DNA of 61,996 bases from an uncultured Clostridia bacterium (lineage in GTDB: Bacteria > Bacillota > Clostridia > Oscillospirales > Acutalibacteraceae). Of the stretch, positions 1 to 8,526 are shown one piece after another. The position numbers and the translations under genes are program-made. The stretch lies in the NCBI GenBank assembly GCA_944380875.1, contig CALWJA010000055.1:86991-148986 (forward strand). Reading direction: 5' to 3'. Positions within the stretch are counted from its first letter, which is position 1. Every line of letters starts with the position of its first letter. The notes beneath the pieces were generated by a model, which worked only from the letters and a program-made list of their open reading frames with translations, ran no database searches and had not been told where the DNA came from.

Positions 1-1
1 T

Positions 2-559
2 TTTATTTTGGAATTGGGAAATACCCTTCCCCAAGACGAATACGATCATCCTAAGGAGGATGTGTGGATTTCCAAAGAAGCAAAGGTAGCGCCTACGGCT
101 TATATCCATGGCCCGGCGATTATCGGCAAAGGTACGGAGGTTCGTCACTGCGCCTTTATCCGGGGAAGCGCCTTGGTAGGGGAGAACTGCGTAGTAGGAA
201 ATTCTACGGAACTGAAAAACGTTATCCTATTCGATAACGTACAGGTGCCCCATTATAATTATGTGGGAGATTCCATTCTGGGCTATAAATCTCATATGGG
301 AGCGGGTTCCATTACTTCCAATGTGAAATCCGATAAAAGCCTGGTTACGGTTTCCGCTATGGGGGAAAAAATCCCCGTTAACCGGAAAAAAATGGGGGCC
401 GTTTTGGGAGACCATGTGGAAGTAGGCTGCAACTCGGTTCTGAATCCCGGAACGGTGATCGGAAGAAATTCCCAGGTGTATCCTCTTTCCAGCGTGAGAG
501 GGTTTGTGCCGGAAGGAAGCATCTATAAAAAAGCCGGGGAAGTTGTGGAAAAACGCTGA
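2..559 (+). CDS. Left-handed beta-helix acyltransferase-like protein (5' truncated)
   Basis: The reading frame is open through the left edge of the window, so the true start lies outside; the codons FIL before the first internal TTG fit the family. About 185 residues are visible, rich in hexapeptide-type repeats (for example IIGKGTEV, LVGENCVV, VIGRNSQV) that build a left-handed parallel beta-helix as in LpxA/GlmU C-terminal domains. Related clostridial proteins are annotated as UDP-N-acetylglucosamine pyrophosphorylase-like, but no nucleotidyltransferase domain is visible here, so activity on a nucleotide sugar is inference. A conserved HYNYVGDSILGYKSHMGAG stretch is typical of this group. 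It lies 57 bp upstream of the pyridoxamine kinase gene on the same strand. Confidence 0.75.
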   Translation, partial: FILELGNTLPQDEYDHPKEDVWISKEAKVAPTAYIHGPAIIGKGTEVRHCAFIRGSALVGENCVVGNSTELKNVILFDNVQVPHYNYVGDSILGYKSHMGAGSITSNVKSDKSLVTVSAMGEKIPVNRKKMGAVLGDHVEVGCNSVLNPGTVIGRNSQVYPLSSVRGFVPEGSIYKKAGEVVEKR

Positions 560-615
560 GTTTCCTGAAGAAAGAGACTACTGGAATATACAGCGGAAAA
601 AGGAGAGGAAGACGG

Positions 616-1467
616 TTGAAACGAGCGGCAGCCGTGCATGATTTGGCAGGTTTTGGGAAATGCGCCCTGACAATTGTTATGCCTGTGCTTTCCGCGGCGG
701 GAATTGAATGCTGCCCGGTGCCTACGGCGGTGCTCAGTTCCCATACGGGTGGGCTTCCGGGTGTAACCTGCCGGGACTTAACAGAGGAAATTTCCGGTTT
801 TGCAAAGCAGTGGAAAAATTTAGGCATCCCATTTGACGCCCTTTACAGTGGATACCTCAGTTCGCCGGCTCAGGCGGGGGAAGTCCGTTCCCTGTTTCGG
901 GAGTTAAAAGGGAAGGATACAGTGGTCATGGTAGACCCTGTTATGGGGGATAACGGCCGTCTGTATCGGAATATATCCCCTGAAATGGCAGACAGGATGA
1001 AGACTATATGCCGAGAGGCGGATATTTTAATTCCCAATGTAACGGAAGCCTGTTTTCTTTTGGGTAGGGAATATCCCCAAGAAGGCTGCGGAGAGGCTTT
1101 GGCAAAGGAACTTTTGAAGTCCCTTTGCGATCTTGGACCCCGGCAGGTTGTGCTCACAGGCGTTTCAGCGGGGAAGGATATGGTGGGAGCTGCCGCATGG
1201 AACGGGAAAACCGGGGAATTTTGTTCTGCTTATTCCAAAAGAGAGGAAGGCGTGTTCCATGGAACGGGGGACTTATTCGCGTCGGTTCTTCTCTCTGCAG
1301 TGCTGCGCGGGTTCCCGCTCCAAAAAGCACTGGAGGAGGCGGTGGAATTTACATCCCTCTGTATCCGCCGGACCCTTGAAGAAGGGATCGATCCTGTTAT
1401 GGGCGTGGCCTTTGAGGATTGCCTTCCCCGTCTAATGGAGGATCTGCACCCTCTTTGGAAAGGATAG
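616..1467 (+). CDS. Pyridoxamine/pyridoxal kinase (PfkB/ThiD-like)
   Basis: Predicted cytoplasmic ribokinase-fold kinase that phosphorylates pyridoxal or pyridoxamine for vitamin B6 salvage. The start is a TTG preceded by GGAGAGG. The N-terminus VHDLAGFGKCALT is characteristic of the Firmicute pyridoxamine kinase group; VDPVMGD is at about 106-112 and the anion-hole/catalytic GTGD motif is at 216-219 (catalytic base D219). At 283 residues it has the normal family length. Hydroxymethylpyrimidine kinase (ThiD) has a similar fold, but the motif set and length fit pyridoxamine kinase better. A terminator follows about 90 bp downstream. Confidence 0.85.
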   Translation: MKRAAAVHDLAGFGKCALTIVMPVLSAAGIECCPVPTAVLSSHTGGLPGVTCRDLTEEISGFAKQWKNLGIPFDALYSGYLSSPAQAGEVRSLFRELKGKDTVVMVDPVMGDNGRLYRNISPEMADRMKTICREADILIPNVTEACFLLGREYPQEGCGEALAKELLKSLCDLGPRQVVLTGVSAGKDMVGAAAWNGKTGEFCSAYSKREEGVFHGTGDLFASVLLSAVLRGFPLQKALEEAVEFTSLCIRRTLEEGIDPVMGVAFEDCLPRLMEDLHPLWKG

Positions 1468-1559
1468 GCACTATGGACATAGCGGAACACTGCCCGGTAA
1501 AGTTTTTTGGGATACATTTTCATGTGGGTTATTGCAAACAGAATAGGCGATACAATATG

Positions 1560-1596
1560 GGCAGGAAAAGGCAGATGCGTTTTTCCTGCCTTTTTT
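1560..1596 (+). terminator. Rho-independent terminator after the kinase gene
   Basis: Ten-bp stem GGCAGGAAAA (1560-1569) pairs with TTTTCCTGCC (1581-1590), followed by a run of T. It closes the transcription unit of the kinase. The rest of the 305-bp gap up to 1772 holds a TATAAT box at 1667-1672 that is likely the -10 of the next gene; no good -35 was seen. Confidence 0.85.
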
Positions 1597-1772
1597 CATC
1601 TATTTCAGCAGAATTACAAAATGTTTACAGTTTTTGTCTTTTTCTTTAAAAAACTGGGAAATATACTATAATCTAGGCAAGGATATTGTTGGAAAAAAGA
1701 TTGCCCTAAAGATGGGAAGCGGAAGAGATTTCCGCCCCAGGGGCAAAGAATGATACAATTTGGAGGGTATCT

Positions 1773-3530
1773 ATGAACGGAAACGAGTGGATACAAACGG
1801 GGCTTTTCCTTTTGCGGATGCTTTTGCCCTTTTTGGTGATCCTGGTGGCTATCCGTTGCTTTCACTCCATGAAGGCAGGGCGGCGAAGGGAAGAACCTGT
1901 AATTGTTTTGGAGAATATGGTTTCCAAAAAGGTGATACCGGTTCTCTATTGGGAAAACTCCCTTGGAAGAAGCAGAAGCTGCGATATTGTCCTTTCGGAT
2001 ATGACGGCCAGCCGGGACCACGCTGTGCTGATGCGGCGGGAATCGGGATGGATCGTAAAGGATACAGAATCGAAATCAGGGACAAGGGTAAACGGAAATA
2101 CGGTTCCGCCGGAAGGAAAAGCCGTATATCCCGGAGATGTAATTACAGCAGGGAGCACGTCTCTCATGCTGAAACGGACTTCGGAAGCTTCTGTTAAAAT
2201 GCCGAAACGCAAGATCCTGCGCGCGGCCTCCCCTGTGGGACTTATGGTGTGGGTAACAGTGATTCAGCTCATCCTGCTTATACAGGCCTGCTTTTCCAGT
2301 GGGGAGTTCTCGGCTTTGCCCATTCTGCCGTTTTGCGCCCTTTTTCTCATAGAATGGGGCCTGTATTATTATTCGATTCATATTTTGGATCGTGTAAGCT
2401 TTGAATTGGAAACGCTGGGATTCCTTCTTTCGGGAATCAGCGTGATGCTGCTTTCCGGCATGCGTTCCGAGTTGAAAAAAGGAGAGGTCGCTCCGGATGC
2501 TTTTGCCCTTATCCATTCCACCATGAAGGAAACCTATGTGCAGGTTGGGGCCCTGCTTTTGGGTGTGATTCTGTTCTGCTTTTTAATCTGGTTTATGAAT
2601 GACCTGGAGAGGGTGATGAAGTTCCGTATGGCAATTGCCATAGGGGCAATCCTGCTGTTTGCAGCCAATCTGGTCTTGGCCAAAGAAAGCCACGGCGCCA
2701 GAAACTGGATTGTAATCGGGCCTGTCAGTGTGCAGCCTTCGGAGTTTATCAAGATTGCTTTTATATTTGTGGGGGCTTCCACGCTGGACCGCCTGCAGAC
2801 TGCCCGAAATCTATCCGGCTTTCTGATTTTTACAGGGATTTGCCTTGGCTGCCTTTTCCTTATGCATGATTTCGGGACGGCCTGCATCTTTTTCGTAACA
2901 TTCCTTGTAATCGCTTTTATGCGTTCCGGCAGCTTCCGGACTTTGTTCCTGGCCCTGTCTGCCGCGGCGTTTGGAGCTTTTCTCATCTTGCAGTTCCGCC
3001 CCTATGTTCTGGATCGCTTTAAAGGATGGCGCCATGTTTGGGAGTATGTAAACGAGAGCCAGGGCTACCAGCAGGTGCGCGTTTTGAGCTACAGCGCCAG
3101 CGGAGGCCTTTTTGGTCTGGGCATCGGAAACGGGAAACTGGGAGGCGGTACTTCCGGCAATTCTGTTTTTGCCGCGGAAAGCGACCTTGTTTTTGGCATG
3201 CTCAATGAAGAATTGGGAATTATCCTTTCTGTGTGGGTTGTGTGTATTTTGGCGGCTATGGTGCTGTATACCCGTTCGGAGGCTACCAAAAGCCGTTCTA
3301 CCTTTTATTCGATTTGTTCCTGTTCGGCGGCGGCCATGCTGCTTTTCCAGGCGTGCCTGAATATCTTTGGCTCGACGGATGTTCTCCCCCTTACAGGGGT
3401 AACTCTGCCCTTTATTAGCGCCGGCGGTTCCAGTATGGCGGCGGTGTGGGGACTTTTGGCTTTCCTCAAGGCCTGCGACGAACGCACCTATGCGGCCCGC
3501 CGCGTAAAAAAGAAAAAAGGGGGTCGGTAA
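1773..3530 (+). CDS. FHA domain fused to FtsW/RodA/SpoVE glycosyltransferase
   Basis: SEDS-family peptidoglycan glycosyltransferase carrying an N-terminal phosphothreonine-binding FHA domain. Residues 12-30 form a membrane segment; the FHA domain spans about 56-133 with the canonical residues G65-R66-S67, S80 and H83, and SGTRVNG at 102-108. About ten membrane helices follow from about 152 onwards, with SEDS signatures GARNWI, QPSEFIKIA, HDFGT and GLGIGNGKLGG. The start ATG has GGAGGG upstream. The stop is 3 bp before the transpeptidase start, so the two form a glycosyltransferase-transpeptidase pair. The FHA domain suggests control by a Ser/Thr kinase such as PrkC; no kinase gene is in the window (inference). 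Confidence 0.93.
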   Translation: MNGNEWIQTGLFLLRMLLPFLVILVAIRCFHSMKAGRRREEPVIVLENMVSKKVIPVLYWENSLGRSRSCDIVLSDMTASRDHAVLMRRESGWIVKDTESKSGTRVNGNTVPPEGKAVYPGDVITAGSTSLMLKRTSEASVKMPKRKILRAASPVGLMVWVTVIQLILLIQACFSSGEFSALPILPFCALFLIEWGLYYYSIHILDRVSFELETLGFLLSGISVMLLSGMRSELKKGEVAPDAFALIHSTMKETYVQVGALLLGVILFCFLIWFMNDLERVMKFRMAIAIGAILLFAANLVLAKESHGARNWIVIGPVSVQPSEFIKIAFIFVGASTLDRLQTARNLSGFLIFTGICLGCLFLMHDFGTACIFFVTFLVIAFMRSGSFRTLFLALSAAAFGAFLILQFRPYVLDRFKGWRHVWEYVNESQGYQQVRVLSYSASGGLFGLGIGNGKLGGGTSGNSVFAAESDLVFGMLNEELGIILSVWVVCILAAMVLYTRSEATKSRSTFYSICSCSAAAMLLFQACLNIFGSTDVLPLTGVTLPFISAGGSSMAAVWGLLAFLKACDERTYAARRVKKKKGGR

Positions 3531-3533
3531 GCT

Positions 3534-4913
3534 TTGAAAACTACCGGAAACCGTTCTTTGATTCTGTATGTTTTATCCATAGCCTTTGCGGCGGGGCTTC
3601 TCTTCTTTTTAGGGGAATATATCCTCCAAGGCGGGCAGTGGGCGGTGCAGCCCTTTAACCGCCACATATCGGGGGGCGTATCCATGACAGGGCAGGTTTT
3701 GGATAGAACCGGCCAGGTGCTGTCCTCTTCTGATGAAAACGGGCGGGTATATAACCAGGATGCCTCTATCCGCCAGGCAACACTCCATGCGGTAGGGGAT
3801 GACGCAGGGTATATTTCCTCTGCGGCTCAGTACCGCTATCGCTCCGAGTTGGCAGGCTATAACCTGTTTACGGGCTTGGGTTCTCCTTTTGGGAACCGGA
3901 CAGGCAGCGATGTAACGCTTACTTTGGATGCGGAGCTTTGCAAAACAGCCTACACCGCTATGAATGGAAAAAAGGGCGCCGTGCTCCTTTGTAATTATGA
4001 AACGGGCGAGATCCTCTGTATGGTGAGCACACCTACCTTTGATCCGGCCAATCCGCCGGAAGATCTTTTGGATAACCCTGAAAAATACGACGGTGTCTAT
4101 TTGAACAACGCTCTTTCCGGCCTGTATACACCGGGCTCTACTTTTAAGATCATTACTTCCGCGGCGGCAATCGAAAATATTCCAGATCTGGAAAGTCGCC
4201 GGTTTCAATGCAATGGAAGCGAAATCATAAACGGCAATAAAATTACCTGCACGGCTGTTCATGGGGATCAATCCTTCCAGGACGCTCTGGGAAATTCCTG
4301 CAATATTGCTTTCGGAGAACTGGCGGTGGAAGTCGGGGAAGAAGCCATGATGGAAAAGGCCCAGGAAATGGGATTTGGGCAAAGCTATTCTGTGGACGGA
4401 GTTTCTACAGCCAAGAGCGTTTATAATGTGAAAGGCGCCAGTGAGGACGCTTTGGCTTGGAGCGGTATCGGCCAGTATACGGACCAGGTCAATCCCTATC
4501 ATATGCTGCGTATTATGTGTGCCATAGCCAATGACGGGACCCCTGTGGAACCCTATACCACAAAGGAAATTACCACTTCTTTTGGTATGACAACCTATCA
4601 GGGAAAGACTTCTTATGGGGAACCTCTTCTTTCTGCTTCTACCGCTTCCAAATTAAAGGAAGCTATGCGTTCCAATATACGGGATTATTACGGGGAAGGG
4701 CTTTTTCCCGGAATGCAGGTCTGTGCCAAAACCGGCACAGGAGAGGTTGGAGAAGGAAAGGAGCCTACAGGCTGGATTGTAGGTTTTTCTGCCGATACTA
4801 ACACACCGTTTGCTTTTGTGGCGGTTGTGGAAGAAGGCGGTTATGGTATCAGTTCCGCAGGGCCTGTGGCCAGCGCTGTGATGCAGCAGGCTGTGCAGAA
4901 ATATGGAAAATAG
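3534..4913 (+). CDS. Penicillin-binding protein, class B-like transpeptidase
   Basis: Extracytoplasmic D,D-transpeptidase that cross-links peptidoglycan. One N-terminal membrane anchor is at 9-29. The active-site motifs are all present: STFK at 202-205 (nucleophile S202), SCN at 255-257 and KTGT at 399-402. The protein is short (459 residues), with a small N-terminal linker domain as in PbpA/SpoVD-like proteins of Actinobacteria and Clostridia. It starts with TTG 3 bp after the FHA-FtsW stop, so translational coupling and function as its cognate partner are likely. Whether the pair acts in division, elongation or sporulation cannot be told from the sequence. Confidence 0.92.
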   Translation: MKTTGNRSLILYVLSIAFAAGLLFFLGEYILQGGQWAVQPFNRHISGGVSMTGQVLDRTGQVLSSSDENGRVYNQDASIRQATLHAVGDDAGYISSAAQYRYRSELAGYNLFTGLGSPFGNRTGSDVTLTLDAELCKTAYTAMNGKKGAVLLCNYETGEILCMVSTPTFDPANPPEDLLDNPEKYDGVYLNNALSGLYTPGSTFKIITSAAAIENIPDLESRRFQCNGSEIINGNKITCTAVHGDQSFQDALGNSCNIAFGELAVEVGEEAMMEKAQEMGFGQSYSVDGVSTAKSVYNVKGASEDALAWSGIGQYTDQVNPYHMLRIMCAIANDGTPVEPYTTKEITTSFGMTTYQGKTSYGEPLLSASTASKLKEAMRSNIRDYYGEGLFPGMQVCAKTGTGEVGEGKEPTGWIVGFSADTNTPFAFVAVVEEGGYGISSAGPVASAVMQQAVQKYGK

Positions 4914-4941
4914 GATATTTTGTGTATTAAGAAAAGCTATG

Positions 4942-4972
4942 AAAAAGAGCGCGTTTTAAACGCGCTCTTTTT
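4942..4972 (+). terminator. Terminator of the FtsW-PBP operon
   Basis: Perfect 12-bp stem AAAAAGAGCGCG / CGCGCTCTTTTT with a 7-nt loop. The A-rich left arm and T-rich right arm let it serve either strand, so it may also stop transcripts of the convergent radical SAM gene. Confidence 0.9.
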
Positions 4973-5043
4973 GCGTATTTGGATTTATAGATGATCTATA
5001 CATATCCCTGTTGCCATATTGTATTCCCGGAAGGAGAAATCTT

Positions 5044-5988
5044 CTAATTTTGAAAGCCTACCGCTGCCCGGCACAAATCACAGATAGAGTAACAGCGGGA
5101 GAAATCCGGTTCCACACCGTTTTCCTTTGCCAGTTCCCGCAGGGCCGGGACGCCGCCTGTAACAGCTGCCGCCATGCATTTATTATGGAAGGGATTGTAC
5201 CGACATACGATGGCTTCTATACTTTCCCTATAAATATTGCCGATGGGGAACCCGCAGACCGTTATATCCCCGTTAGGTTCTATGGAAATAGAGGTAACTT
5301 TGGTGGGAGCTTCGGTATAAGGAACCTCCCCGCAGGAACCAAGGGAATCTAGATCAGCAGGGGGATAATATGCGGCAAGATATTCTATTGCGTTTCCGGC
5401 GGGAAAAATATCGTTCCCGTTGGAAACGGGGATCTCCAAGCCCCGGAAGGCGTTCAGAATTCTTTCCGTTTTTTCATTATAGGGGTTTTTATGCAGCCGG
5501 TTAACAAGCCAGGCGGGATGGAGCTGTATTTTAGGGATGCCTGCCTCTTTGGCGCTTTTGGCAAAGGCGATAACGGGATCCAGAGGAATCGTTTCCTGAT
5601 GGAATGCGTCCACAGAAAGGAGCAGATTGTTTACGCCGCTGTTTTTGAGCGACTGCGCTACCTCTTGTATCCGTTCTTCCTCTTTTGAGAAATAGCCGTT
5701 TGTTATGATCTGCCTGGCCGGTATACCGCAGGACGCCGCGGTCTGATGGATGGCGCATACGGTTTCCGGGAATAAGAGGGGCTCGCCTCCGAAGGTCATT
5801 ACAGAAGAGACAGGGAAAATTCGGGAAAGTGTTTTTACAGCGTCGGCCGCTTCTTTTGCCCGCACATGGATATCTCCTTCCTTTGGGTGAAGGCGTCCGC
5901 CTACAGAGCAGTGCTTACATCTGCCGGGGCAGAAATATGTAGTCATAAATTCGATTCGGTGTATGTGAAGATAGGGGGATATTTTCAT
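5044..5988 (-). CDS. Radical SAM protein with C-terminal cysteine cluster
   Basis: Radical SAM enzyme of 314 residues. The CxxxCxxC motif that binds the catalytic 4Fe-4S cluster is C20-C24-C27 (FCPGRCKHC), followed by the SAM-contacting TFGGEPLL motif. The C-terminal region has further cysteines (VCGFPIGN, CYSICDLC), resembling a SPASM-type auxiliary cluster domain. Substrate is unknown; SPASM proteins often modify peptides, but no precursor peptide gene was recognised nearby. GGAGAG precedes the ATG. It appears to be monocistronic. Confidence 0.8.
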   Translation of the reverse strand: MKISPYLHIHRIEFMTTYFCPGRCKHCSVGGRLHPKEGDIHVRAKEAADAVKTLSRIFPVSSVMTFGGEPLLFPETVCAIHQTAASCGIPARQIITNGYFSKEEERIQEVAQSLKNSGVNNLLLSVDAFHQETIPLDPVIAFAKSAKEAGIPKIQLHPAWLVNRLHKNPYNEKTERILNAFRGLEIPVSNGNDIFPAGNAIEYLAAYYPPADLDSLGSCGEVPYTEAPTKVTSISIEPNGDITVCGFPIGNIYRESIEAIVCRYNPFHNKCMAAAVTGGVPALRELAKENGVEPDFSRCYSICDLCRAAVGFQN

Positions 5989-6120
5989 AGGATTGTCTCT
6001 CCTTCCCTTTTACACTACATGTTTTCTAAACGATTCGCAGCCCTTTGCGCAGTTTACACAGCATACCGGATAGGTTGAATCTAAACCGCCGTTATAAAAA
6101 GGCTGCCAAATATTTTGTTT

Positions 6121-6159
6121 AAAAAGAGAGCCCGCCCTTTTGGATAATTTGGGCGGGCT
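6121..6159 (-). terminator. Terminator of the flavin reductase gene (minus strand)
   Basis: Nine-bp stem AGCCCGCCC (6129-6137) / GGGCGGGCT (6151-6159); on the minus strand it is followed by CTCTTTTT. It sits just downstream of the minus-strand flavin reductase stop. Confidence 0.85.
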
Positions 6160-6186
6160 GTTGGCTGCTGTAGCAGATGAATCCTC

Positions 6187-6693
6187 TTATTCCTTGACCA
6201 GTACCTTCACAATTTCGCCTACAAAGGTTCTGTGAAAATCACCGTCAGCGTAATTCTTTTCTACCAGAGAAGGATCCAGGAAACAGGAGCTTTCCATATC
6301 CTGCTTATACAGTTTTTTGCAGATCATAACCAGATTGGCTTGCTCTGGATAGGGAGCCAGATCATAGGAAAGCGTCAGGTCGCAGGCCTCAAATTTATCC
6401 CCGTCCCGGCCGGAATGAGTGCCGCAGTAATTGAGGGCATCTCTGTATTCGGGCCCGAAAAAGCTGAGGGAATAGTATTCTTTATCTTCCACAAATTCCA
6501 ATGTATACCGCTGGGGGCGGATAAAGCAAAAGGAGACAGGCTTATTCCAGAGGATGCCGACGCCTCCCCAACTGGCTGTCATGGTGTTTGCTTTTTCCTT
6601 GTCTCCGGCTGTAACCAGCATCCAATCTTTCCCGATCAGGGAAAAAGGATCCTTTGTAATTTCGTTAGGGGTGATTTCTTTCCATTGTGCCAT
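6187..6693 (-). CDS. Flavin reductase-like FMN-binding protein
   Basis: Protein of 168 residues of the flavin reductase-like/flavoredoxin family, which binds FMN and transfers electrons or reduces small substrates. Family features seen are the N-terminal KDWMLVTAGD, the NTMTASWGGVGILWNKP segment that holds the flavin phosphate, and the GTHSGRDGDKF region. I chose the ATG at 6693 because AGGAGGAA lies 8 bp upstream; an in-frame ATG 11 codons earlier has no such site. The physiological partner cannot be told from the neighbours. Confidence 0.85.
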   Translation of the reverse strand: MAQWKEITPNEITKDPFSLIGKDWMLVTAGDKEKANTMTASWGGVGILWNKPVSFCFIRPQRYTLEFVEDKEYYSLSFFGPEYRDALNYCGTHSGRDGDKFEACDLTLSYDLAPYPEQANLVMICKKLYKQDMESSCFLDPSLVEKNYADGDFHRTFVGEIVKVLVKE

Positions 6694-7003
6694 AGTTTGA
6701 TTCCTCCTAATTTCATGTATGCCCATTTGCAGGTTATATACCCGACATCTTTTATATGAAGATTTCCCTTTTCAATATGCTTTTTTACTGGAATCTCTTT
6801 TCCTTTCGCCAAAAGAATGAGAATAAATTGCATATTCTATGAAAATTTTCTGAATACAGTATACCACTTTTTAAAAGAAAATGCACGGGATCGTGGAGAA
6901 AAAGCTTTTTATAAACGCGGTTTGGATAGAAATTACTGCATAAGCCCTAAAGTTTCGCAGAGGAGGAGAGGAAAATTGTATAAAGAATAAAATATAAGGC
7001 ATA

Positions 7004-7052
7004 TATGAATATTTATGCAAATAACCCTTGATTTTTTGCATAAACAGTGTAT
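7004..7052 (+). promoter_or_regulatory. Candidate ArgR operator (two ARG-box-like sites)
   Basis: TATGAATATTTATGCAAA at 7004-7021 matches the ARG box pattern (TGAAT, four A/T, AT-CA). A second, weaker half-site TTTGCATAAA at 7035-7044 is the exact inverted repeat of TTTATGCAAA at 7012-7021 and overlaps the promoter spacer and -10. This fits repression of the arginine cluster by ArgR with arginine (family knowledge; no argR gene is in the window). The rest of the 424-bp gap from 6694 is AT-rich with no further gene seen. Confidence 0.6.
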
Positions 7053-7055
7053 AAT
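7028..7055 (+). promoter_or_regulatory. Promoter of the arginine cluster
   Basis: TTGATT (7028-7033), 16-bp spacer, TATAAT (7050-7055), 62 bp before the argG ATG. It lies immediately after and within the ARG-box-like sites. Confidence 0.75.
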
Positions 7056-7117
7056 AAAACACATCAACAGAAAACAAACCCTAAAAATATATTGGATAAG
7101 AAAAGGAAGGATCTGTA

Positions 7118-8347
7118 ATGGCAGAGATTAAAAAGGTAGTTTTAGCGTATTCCGGTGGCCTGGATACTTCGATCATTATTCCGTGGCTGAAGGAAAATTA
7201 CAATAATTGCGAAGTCATCGCCGTAGCGGCAGATGTGGGGCAGGGTTCCGAGCTTTCCGGTCTGGAGGAAAAAGCCAAAAAAACCGGTGCTTCCAAGCTG
7301 TATATTGAAGATCTGAAGAAGCCCTTTGTGGAAGAGTATATCTGGCCTACCCTGCAGGCAGGCGCTGTATATGAAAAGAAATATCTTCTGGGAACCAGCT
7401 TTGCCCGGCCTCTGATTGCCAAGCGTCTGGTGGAGATTGCCAAGGCGGAAGGTGCTGACGCTATCTGCCATGGCTGCACCGGCAAAGGAAACGACCAGGT
7501 TCGTTTTGAACTGGGAATCAAAGCTTTTGCCCCCGATATGAAGATCATCGCTCCCTGGCGGATCTGGGATATCAAATCCCGGGATGAAGAAATCGATTAT
7601 GCAGAAGCCCACAATATTCCCCTGAAGATTACCAGAGAGACCAACTATTCCAAAGATAAGAACCTGTGGCATCTTTCTCACGAAGGCTTGGATCTGGAGG
7701 ATCCCGCCAACGAGCCTCAGTATTCCAAAAAGGGATTTTTGGAGCTGGGCGTTTCCCCGGAAGAAGCTCCGGACGCGCCTACCTATATCACCATTCATTT
7801 TGAAAAGGGTATCCCCACAGCTTTGAACGGGGAAGAACTGGACGGAGTTTCCATGGTGACCAAGCTCAACGAAATCGGCGGGGCAAACGGTATCGGCATT
7901 GCCGATATTGTAGAAAACCGGCTGGTAGGTATGAAATCCAGAGGCGTATACGAAACTCCCGGCGGCGCAATTTTGTACCATGCCCATGATAAGCTGGAAG
8001 AAATCTGCCTGGATAAGCAGACGGCTCATTATAAGGAGGGCGTAGCCCAGAAGTTTGCGGAGCTGGTGTATGATGGCCTGTGGTTTACTCCCCTGCGGGA
8101 AGCTCTCACTGCCTTTGTGGATAGCACCCAGCAGACCGTTACCGGTGATGTAAAGCTTAAGCTGTATAAAGGCAATATTATCGACGCAGGCGTAACATCT
8201 CCCTATTCTCTCTATGATGAGGATATCGCAACCTTCAGCGAGGATGAGGTATACAATCAGGCGGATTCCGCTGGATTTATCAACCTCTTCGGGCTGCCGA
8301 TCAAAGTGCAGGCCATGAAGAAGCAGAAGCTTGCAGAGAAAGAATAA
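7118..8347 (+). CDS. argG: Argininosuccinate synthase
   Basis: Cytoplasmic enzyme joining citrulline and aspartate with ATP to make argininosuccinate, the penultimate step of arginine synthesis. The full 409-residue length is normal. The N-type ATP pyrophosphatase loop AYSGGLDTS is at 10-18; [13 protein letters not shown] and the citrulline/aspartate-binding [17 protein letters not shown] are present. AAGGAAGG lies upstream of the ATG. It is first in the arg cluster, directly downstream of the operator-promoter region. Confidence 0.98.
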   Translation: MAEIKKVVLAYSGGLDTSIIIPWLKENYNNCEVIAVAADVGQGSELSGLEEKAKKTGASKLYIEDLKKPFVEEYIWPTLQAGAVYEKKYLLGTSFARPLIAKRLVEIAKAEGADAICHGCTGKGNDQVRFELGIKAFAPDMKIIAPWRIWDIKSRDEEIDYAEAHNIPLKITRETNYSKDKNLWHLSHEGLDLEDPANEPQYSKKGFLELGVSPEEAPDAPTYITIHFEKGIPTALNGEELDGVSMVTKLNEIGGANGIGIADIVENRLVGMKSRGVYETPGGAILYHAHDKLEEICLDKQTAHYKEGVAQKFAELVYDGLWFTPLREALTAFVDSTQQTVTGDVKLKLYKGNIIDAGVTSPYSLYDEDIATFSEDEVYNQADSAGFINLFGLPIKVQAMKKQKLAEKE

Positions 8348-8365
8348 GCATAGAAGCATCTTCTT

Positions 8366-8398
8366 TAGGGGTTCAATCTTTGAACCCCTAATACTCTT
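8366..8398 (+). terminator. Hairpin between argG and argH (terminator or attenuator)
   Basis: Perfect 11-bp stem TAGGGGTTCAA / TTGAACCCCTA with a 3-nt loop, 19 bp after the argG stop, followed by a weak T-rich stretch (ATACTCTTTTC). It could partly terminate argG transcripts and lower expression of the downstream genes. Confidence 0.6.
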
Positions 8399-8526
8399 TT
8401 CTATATAGAATTAAGAATACGGTAAGAAGCAGATAGCCGGATTTGAACATGTATGCAAAATTTATAGCCGGTAAGCTGAAACTATAGGGCAGGAAAGGAG
8501 ATACTCCCACGGGAGTTAAGACGAAT

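Noticed and set aside
7142-8359. Long open frame antisense to argG (405 codons)
   Set aside because: It mirrors argG codon structure, has no ribosome site and no recognisable protein family; argG itself is certain.
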